Of a DNA stretch of 64,000 nt, positions 59,201 through 64,000 are shown piece after piece. The stretch comes from Sialis fuliginosa. Its lineage: Eukaryota > Arthropoda > Insecta > Megaloptera > Sialidae. The notes under the pieces are model-generated. The model searched no databases. It saw only the letters and a program-made list of their open reading frames with translations, and was not told where the DNA came from. Every line of letters begins with the position of its first letter. Position 1 is the stretch's first letter. A program made the position numbers and the translations under genes. The DNA is taken from assembly GCA_961205875.1 (NCBI GenBank), contig OY540817.1, positions 8,467,001 through 8,531,000 of the forward strand, in the 5' to 3' direction.

Positions 59201-60497
59201 TTGAAATTTTTTGTGGAATGAATTTCATTCATCTCATTGACTACAATATATTTCAAAAAATTTTAATTTTTTTGATATTCATTGCATGCTACGAACGCAA
59301 CGAAAATCATATCTATAGATTTGAGGTTAGGTCAAAATATAAAATTGTCTGTGATAGTTACTCAATGGTGATAGCTTTTTCATGATTTTGCAATGTCGAA
59401 TTTGTACTTCTTTGATTGTATATGTTGCTAAAATATCAAAAAATACGAAGACAAAGGATTTCTTGTAATTGATATTCTATTATACATTTATAACATTTGA
59501 ATACATCTTCATGGTGACGTCAATTCCCGCGCCAACGCTGATTAGTCAAGGATCTATACATAACTTGGTGGGAGCCTCTCTCGACTTCGAAATAAACGCG
59601 ACTTTCTCGATTCAAAACGATTCAGAAGGCTTAGAATAAACGAGTCCCGACTGTACTTGTATATTTGAATCGGGTGATTTTTTGGAAATAGAGAGCTGTT
59701 CTTGAAGATGTATATGAATATTTTTTGTAGTATTTAACAGTGTCAGCAACAGGATTAACTGTAATTGTAGTTTTTTGTACCGAAATCGAAAAAAAAAAGA
59801 ACACTTACGGAATCAACACAAGGTTTCTACTGAACCGTTTGACCTACAAAGTTGATATTTGCCATAATTATAGTAAACTATCTGTTACTTTATTCACCTG
59901 ATAATACAAATTTCTGTTTAGTTTTGCATTTACACGCTAGATGCCTGCAAACTAACTTATTGCACTTATTTTTTTATCTAATAAATTTTTGGGATACAAA
60001 GTAGCCTATATTCTTTGTCAGGATACAAGCTATCTCCCTGCCAAATTTTATCAAGATTGGTTCAGCGGTTTACCTGTGACAAGATAACAAACAGACACAG
60101 AGACAGATACTTTTGTATTTATAAAATTAGTATGGATATAAAGTATGGTTATAAAAATGAAATTAATGTTTTTAGTGCTTTTTGAGGGAAGAAAATTTTT
60201 TCAGTTAATTCTTTCCTAAAAAATAATTAATTTTGTAACAATTAAAGTGGGGTCCATTTTTGAAAAAAAAATTAAATAAGAAATGCATACCCTTTTAAAT
60301 ATCCCATCTTGCAATATCAAATTATTATTTCTTTCAGATGCGAATCTTGTGGTTCTAGCTTTACACAATACGGCCCATTAGCAAAACATATGAAAATGCA
60401 CGCGAGAGGAAAACAATTTGATTGTACGTATTGTGATAAAAAATTTATAACTCGACATGCATTAGGTGCACATGAAAAAACGCATGAAAAACTTTAA
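56271..60497 (+). CDS. ZAD + 12 C2H2 zinc-finger transcription factor, paralog 2 (601 aa)
   Basis: Seven exons: 56,271-56,405, 56,461-56,844, 56,904-57,290, 58,022-58,235, 58,452-58,816, 58,870-59,030 and 60,338-60,497 (TAA). Phases match paralog 1 exon for exon; exons 5 and 6 have identical lengths (365 and 161 bp). ZAD ligands are C10, C13, C57 and C60 (start [13 protein letters not shown]). The linker carries a run of eight Asp (136-143). Fingers 1-2 start at C234 and ten more run from C324 to the end, with HTGEQPF, HTGEKPF and HTGERPY linkers. Five introns are GT-AG; intron 5 (58,817-58,869) is a 53-bp GC-AG intron, and reading through it gives an early stop. Introns 3 and 6 contain pogo-like MITEs. 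It is a nuclear DNA-binding regulator by family; the target is unknown. High confidence in the gene and its paralogy. Confidence 0.93.
56731..56754 (+). repeat. GAT trinucleotide run coding for eight Asp
   Basis: Eight perfect GAT units inside exon 2 of paralog 2, within an acidic, Ser-rich linker. The corresponding linker of paralog 1 lacks it, so it arose after the duplication or was lost there. It is a likely length-polymorphic site. Confidence 0.9.
57596..58002. mobile_element. pogo/Tigger-like MITE in intron 3 of ZAD gene 2
   Basis: Ends CAGTGAAACTTCGTTATGAT and ATTATATCGAAGTTTCACTG are inverted repeats flanked by TA (57,594-57,595 and 58,003-58,004). 407 bp. Minus-strand open frames inside are not a transposase. 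Confidence 0.8.
59081..59653. mobile_element. pogo/Tigger-like MITE in intron 6 of ZAD gene 2, carrying the promoter-block sequence
   Basis: Ends CAGTCGGGACTCGTTTATTC and GAATAAACGAGTCCCGACTG are perfect 20-bp inverted repeats flanked by TA. The interior 59,390-59,580 is homologous to the region upstream of ZAD gene 1, including GGTGACGTCAATTCCCGCGC and CAACGCTGATTAGTCAAGGA. No transposase. Confidence 0.85.
59960..60131 (+). mobile_element. LINE/SINE-type tail in intron 6 of ZAD gene 2
   Basis: TACAAAGTAGCCTATATTCT, ATCAAGATTGGTTCAGCGGT, AACAAACAGACACAGAGACA and TTATAAAATTAGTATGGAT appear in the order typical of a very common insect retroposon 3' region, often linked to RTE LINEs. It is only the distal part, inserted in the transcript's orientation. 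Confidence 0.6.
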
Positions 60498-60771
60498 AAT
60501 GTTCATTAACAAATTATTTTAAAGCTGCCATAATTATTTTATGTTCAGACTGTTTAAATTTAAATTTAATTAATTTTATATTTCGCAATACTCAGTGTAT
60601 TATGTTTTTAAACAGTATTTATTGTATTTGTAAATTTAAATGTATGAAATCTTTTATAAGATGAGAAAGTATGTAGCTTATTCATTTATATTAAATGAAT
60701 AATAATATTAGTATGTTTATAGTAGTTGTATTTATTGTGCAATCTAAAATATGTTAATATTGTCTTACAAA

Positions 60772-60777
60772 AATAAA
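60772..60777 (+). terminator. Probable polyadenylation signal of ZAD gene 2
   Basis: AATAAA (in ACAAAAATAAAAGC) lies 275 bp after the stop, followed by a T-rich stretch (TTGTATTTTAATCTC), a plausible cleavage context. Confidence 0.5.
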
Positions 60778-61400
60778 AGCAATTGTATTTTAATCTCTAT
60801 TATTTTATTACTCTCTCAATAATTATAAATTCAAACTGTGTGGAATCTCATTTAATGATTAAAAATGTGTAAGTAACTATTTCAAGTACTTTTTAAATAT
60901 TCGTTGTTAGAGCTATTCAAATTTAAAATAATGAAAATTCTATGCAGTTTCATAAAAGGAATTTAAACTACTATTATCTAAAGTGTATAACATTTTATAG
61001 ATACTACATATTAATCTATATATTCATAACCACAGTTTTCTCAAAATCATCTGTAAAGTACTGTTTTTAAAAGATTTTTTCCTATGCGCTTGCGCAGCAA
61101 GGTACATATAAATTAATGATTTAAAGATATTTAAACTATTATTAGGTATCTAGAGTATATTACATTTTATAGATAAAAGTAAAAAGACATAGAAATCTAA
61201 ATATTCATTTTGTAATGAATGATGATGATTAAACGAATACTTAAATATTTATATATTTCTATTTTGCTTGAAATATGTTTGACATTTTGAATTGGATATT
61301 TAAAGTAGTTTTTCATTTCTATATCAATAAAGGGGCAATTAAACAGTAAAAGAAAAAAACTCAAGAAGTTCTACAAAGTCCGATATGTAACAATTTTACC
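60778..61400. other. No gene seen
   Basis: AT-rich 3' flank of ZAD gene 2; two loosely similar ACTATTATCTAAAGTGTATA-like segments (60,970 and 61,135) suggest an old short duplication. Confidence 0.3.
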
Positions 61401-61613
61401 CTTCCAGCATATACCTACTAGAGGCAGCCTTGCCGTGCAAAACAAGCGTGTGAGAGAGAAAGCGCGAATAAGTTTACATTCTTTCTCTCTCGCTCCGCGT
61501 GCTGAATTCGGCGAGCGAAAGAGAAAGGTTGTAGACTTATTCGCGCTTTCTCTCTCGCACGCTTGTTCGCACGGCGGACGAAAACGCTGCCTCTAGTAGG
61601 TATATGCTCGAAG
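61401..61613. mobile_element. GC-richer palindromic MITE, about 210 bp
   Basis: Arms from GCATATACCTACTAGAGGCA at 61,407 and TGCCTCTAGTAGGTATATGC ending at 61,607 pair, with a second inner pairing (AAGCGCGAATAAGT / ACTTATTCGCGCTT) and an innermost TCTCTCGCTCCGCG / GCGAGCGAAAGAGA stem. No coding content. Confidence 0.7.
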
Positions 61614-61753
61614 ATTTTACCGAATCAATAAGTAAATACCTATGTACTTGTATATTATAAATAAAATACTAAATATATGTTGTTTTTATTCCATTTTCAG
61701 CAATTTCCAAGTATGTATGTATGAATTATTTATATATAAGGTAAGTATTACTA

Positions 61754-61780
61754 CAATATATACCTGTGTAGATAAACAGG
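61754..61780. repeat. Inverted partner of the 'CTGTTTATCTACACAG' motif
   Basis: TACCTGTGTAGATAAACAGG here is the inverse of 63,802-63,826 and 63,899-63,919. The motif is itself near-palindromic (CCTGTTTATCTACACAGG). The first two copies bracket foldback C and the hAT-like element and may be the termini of a larger composite element. Confidence 0.5.
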
Positions 61781-61948
61781 TATAAAATTAAATCGGTGTA
61801 TCAAAATTGTGCTAAAAATTATAACCTGTTCAAATTTGAAAGTATAAAGATAATATATATTAAACCAGATTTTAGATTCATTAACTGATGATTGAAAAAT
61901 TTCAACATAAAAAAAAAATATTGACTTGAATATTGAATTTTTAAAAAT

Positions 61949-63292
61949 ATATGTGGCGCCATCTATCGGGAAAACTTGAACTATCAATAATTAATTGGAA
62001 TGGCTTGTGAAAAAATAATTGAAATTAAAAATTGTGTACATTATTAAATATGGTGGAGGTGCCGTCATGTTACGTCATCGCATCAAATTTTTTTTTGTCG
62101 AGTTAGTCACGCTATCATATGTATTACGATATTCTGATTCCAAAAATGTTAATAAAAAGTTCCGCTCTGACCCATATCACCGTTTTTTATCAATTTTTCG
62201 TCGTAAAATGGCTGTAACTTTTGAACCCTTTGATGAATTTTTCAACTGATAAAAAAAGTCGAATCAGCGTAACCTTTTACATACGATAACGTATCTAATT
62301 ATTTGAAAATCGAAAAAAGATATTTTCGAGTGTTTTCGAAGCAAGAGGTACATCTTAGTTATTTTTTGAATAAATTTTTTTTTGTCGAGTTAGAGACGCT
62401 ATCGTATGTATTAGGGCACCCTGATTCCAAATATGCTCATAAAAAGTTGCGCTCGAAACGATAACACGGTTTTTTATCAACTTTTGTCTTAAAAAATATC
62501 TTGAAAATTTGAACCAATGAATGAATTTAAAATCTGTTGTAATATATGATATCAGCGTGTCCTTTTACATACAATGCCATGGTATTACTTTCAAATTCTA
62601 AAAGGGTGTGATTTCCAGTATAAAATTTGATACACCCTTTTTGATTTCGAAAATATTATACATCCCATCGTGTGTCAGAAGACTAGCTGATAATTTAAAT
62701 GATATCAGATTTTCAATTAATTTTGTGGTTCAAAATTTCAACAAAATTTGTAAAACAAAAGTTGATAAAAAACCGTGTTATCGTTTCGAGCGCAACTTTT
62801 TATGAACATATTTGGAATTAGGGTGCCCTAATACATACGATAGCGTCTCTAACTCGACAAAAAAAAATTTATTCAAAAAATAACTAAGATGTACCTCTTG
62901 CTTCGAAAACACTCGAAAATATCTTTTTTCGATTTTCAAATAATTAGATACGTTATCGTATGTAAAGGGTTACGCTGATTCGACTTTTTTTATCAGTTGA
63001 AAAATTCATCAAAGGGTTCAAAAGTTACAGCCATTTTACGACGAAAAATTGATAAAAAACGGTGATATGGGTCAGAGCGGAACTTTTTATTAACATTTTT
63101 GGAATCAGAATATCGTAATACATATGATAGCGTGCCTAACTCGACAAAAAAAAATTTGATGCGATGACGTAACATGACGGCACCTCCACCATATAAATTA
63201 TGTACACAATTTTTAATTTCAATTATTTTTTCACAAGCCATTCCAATTAATTTTTGATAGTTCAGGTTTTTCCCGATAGATAGCGCCACATG
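61949..63292. mobile_element. Long-arm foldback element C
   Basis: Arms of about 590 bp (about 61,949-62,540 and 62,700-63,292) surround a loop of about 160 bp. Outer ends ATGTGGCGCCATCTATCGGG / CCCGATAGATAGCGCCACAT. Outer arm parts pair almost perfectly; inner parts are more diverged. Each arm contains a degenerate internal duplication, with TTTTTTTTGTCGAGTTAG at 62,090 and again at 62,388. The loop has a small hairpin (AAAAGGGTGT / ACACCCTTTT). No shared blocks with foldbacks A/B were seen. The 76- and 98-residue mirrored open frames are palindrome products. Confidence 0.8.
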
Positions 63293-63373
63293 TACTTTAA
63301 AAAAATGTTGAAATTTTTAACCAATGAATGGATTTAAAAAGGGTGTATTTTTCAGTACCTAAATTAATATACC

Positions 63374-63759
63374 CAGGCCCGGATTTACCATGCAGGCAGA
63401 GTAGGCAGCTGCCTAGGGCGGCAAATTTTGGTGGAAACTTTGAAAACTTGTTATATTTGTGGGAATTGAATTTGATTTTGATTACATTATCGATGAGTTT
63501 GCCATCCGAAAATCGAGACGTAAAAATTTCAACCCATAAGCAATAATTTCTCTATACATGTAACTCAAGCATGACTAAAAAAAAAAGGTCTTCAGTTTTT
63601 ATGTTTCTAATGTAACTTTATAAAAATTTATAAAATTTGAAACTTATGCAACCAAAAAAAAAAAGATCCTGACATCTATGACTTGAACTGTGAGTTTCGA
63701 GGGGGGGGCGGCAATTTTTGCAACTGCCTAGGGGCGGCAAATTTCTAAATCCGGGCCTG
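63374..63759. mobile_element. hAT-like MITE with perfect 8-bp target duplication
   Basis: Ends CAGGCCCGGATTTACCA and CTAAATCCGGGCCTG are inverted repeats, flanked by AATATACC (63,366-63,373 and 63,760-63,767). Subterminal GGCAGCTGCCTAGGGCGGCA and AACTGCCTAGGGGCGGCAAA also pair. No transposase. Confidence 0.85.
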
Positions 63760-63800
63760 AATATACCCTTATATTTACTATATGACATAATTTTATAATA

Positions 63801-63920
63801 TACCTGTTTATCTACACAGGTATTACAGAACACATATTTGCGAACTCACCAAACTGATATCTATTTATCTACATATTCTCTTTATTAAGTCTTTGTGATC
63901 TGTTTATCTACACAGGTAAA
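63801..63920 (+). repeat. Two 'CTGTTTATCTACACAGGTA' motif copies
   Basis: Copies at 63,802-63,826 and 63,899-63,919 are direct repeats of each other about 96 bp apart, and inverse to 61,754-61,780. A weaker related ATCTATTTATCTACATATTC sits between them. Possibly the edge of a composite mobile element continuing beyond the window. Confidence 0.45.
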
Positions 63921-64000
63921 GTATTGTATTATTGAAAATTACTTACCTGCAAGTTATATATGTACTTATTATATGGCTTCATTGTTGAGACATACATTCC

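Noticed and set aside
62993-63289. 98-residue and mirrored 76-residue open frames
   Set aside because: Both are the two arms of foldback C read from opposite strands; identical peptides follow automatically from the palindrome.

Overview
The window is AT-rich, repeat-laden nuclear DNA from an insect. Two genes pair a ZAD domain (the arthropod zinc-finger-associated domain) with C2H2 fingers. All genes have short GT-AG exons, and a Klingon-like adhesion gene with a GPI tail is present. Several dispersed repeats (the hairpin 'AGGGTTC...' family followed by a CCGTCCGTC tract, the 'CTGTGCCCGCGGCTTC' family, and an 'ACACGTGTTTCGACTTC' hammerhead-like repeat) resemble repeats I associate with Lepidoptera, so a moth or butterfly is my best guess; that order-level call is inference. 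No bacterial, organellar, CRISPR, rRNA or tRNA feature was seen.

Layout. Positions 1-40,600 hold no recognisable host exon. They are a mosaic of non-autonomous DNA transposons (TA, TTAA and 8-bp target-site types), a decayed mariner, LINE-like tails, a large foldback element and unassigned AT-rich DNA. Because the first exon seen of the Klingon-like gene starts in the middle of the protein, much of this desert may be its 5' intron(s). Positions 40,614-46,762 (+) carry six exons of that gene: the end of Ig2, Ig3, one fibronectin III domain and a GPI-type tail. Two of its introns have taken in large repeats, including a 1.1-kb foldback able to form a hairpin of about 435 bp in the pre-mRNA. Positions 48,261-51,044 (+) may hold a small three-exon gene of unknown function. 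Positions 51,540-54,254 (-) and 56,271-60,497 (+) carry two head-to-head paralogous ZAD + 12-finger transcription factors (633 and 601 aa). They have the same seven-exon structure and share a promoter block with CRE-like and CCAAT-like motifs. Positions 60,800-64,000 are again foldback and hAT-like repeats.

The host genes do not form an obvious pathway: one neuronal-type adhesion protein sits beside a tandem-born pair of DNA-binding regulators. The main points of interest are the duplicated regulator pair and its shared, possibly transposon-derived promoter block, a 53-bp GC-AG intron in one paralog, the related long-arm foldback elements (one intronic), and a hammerhead-ribozyme-like motif. 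Exon borders were read by eye from frame continuity, splice consensus and paralog alignment. No database search was run.
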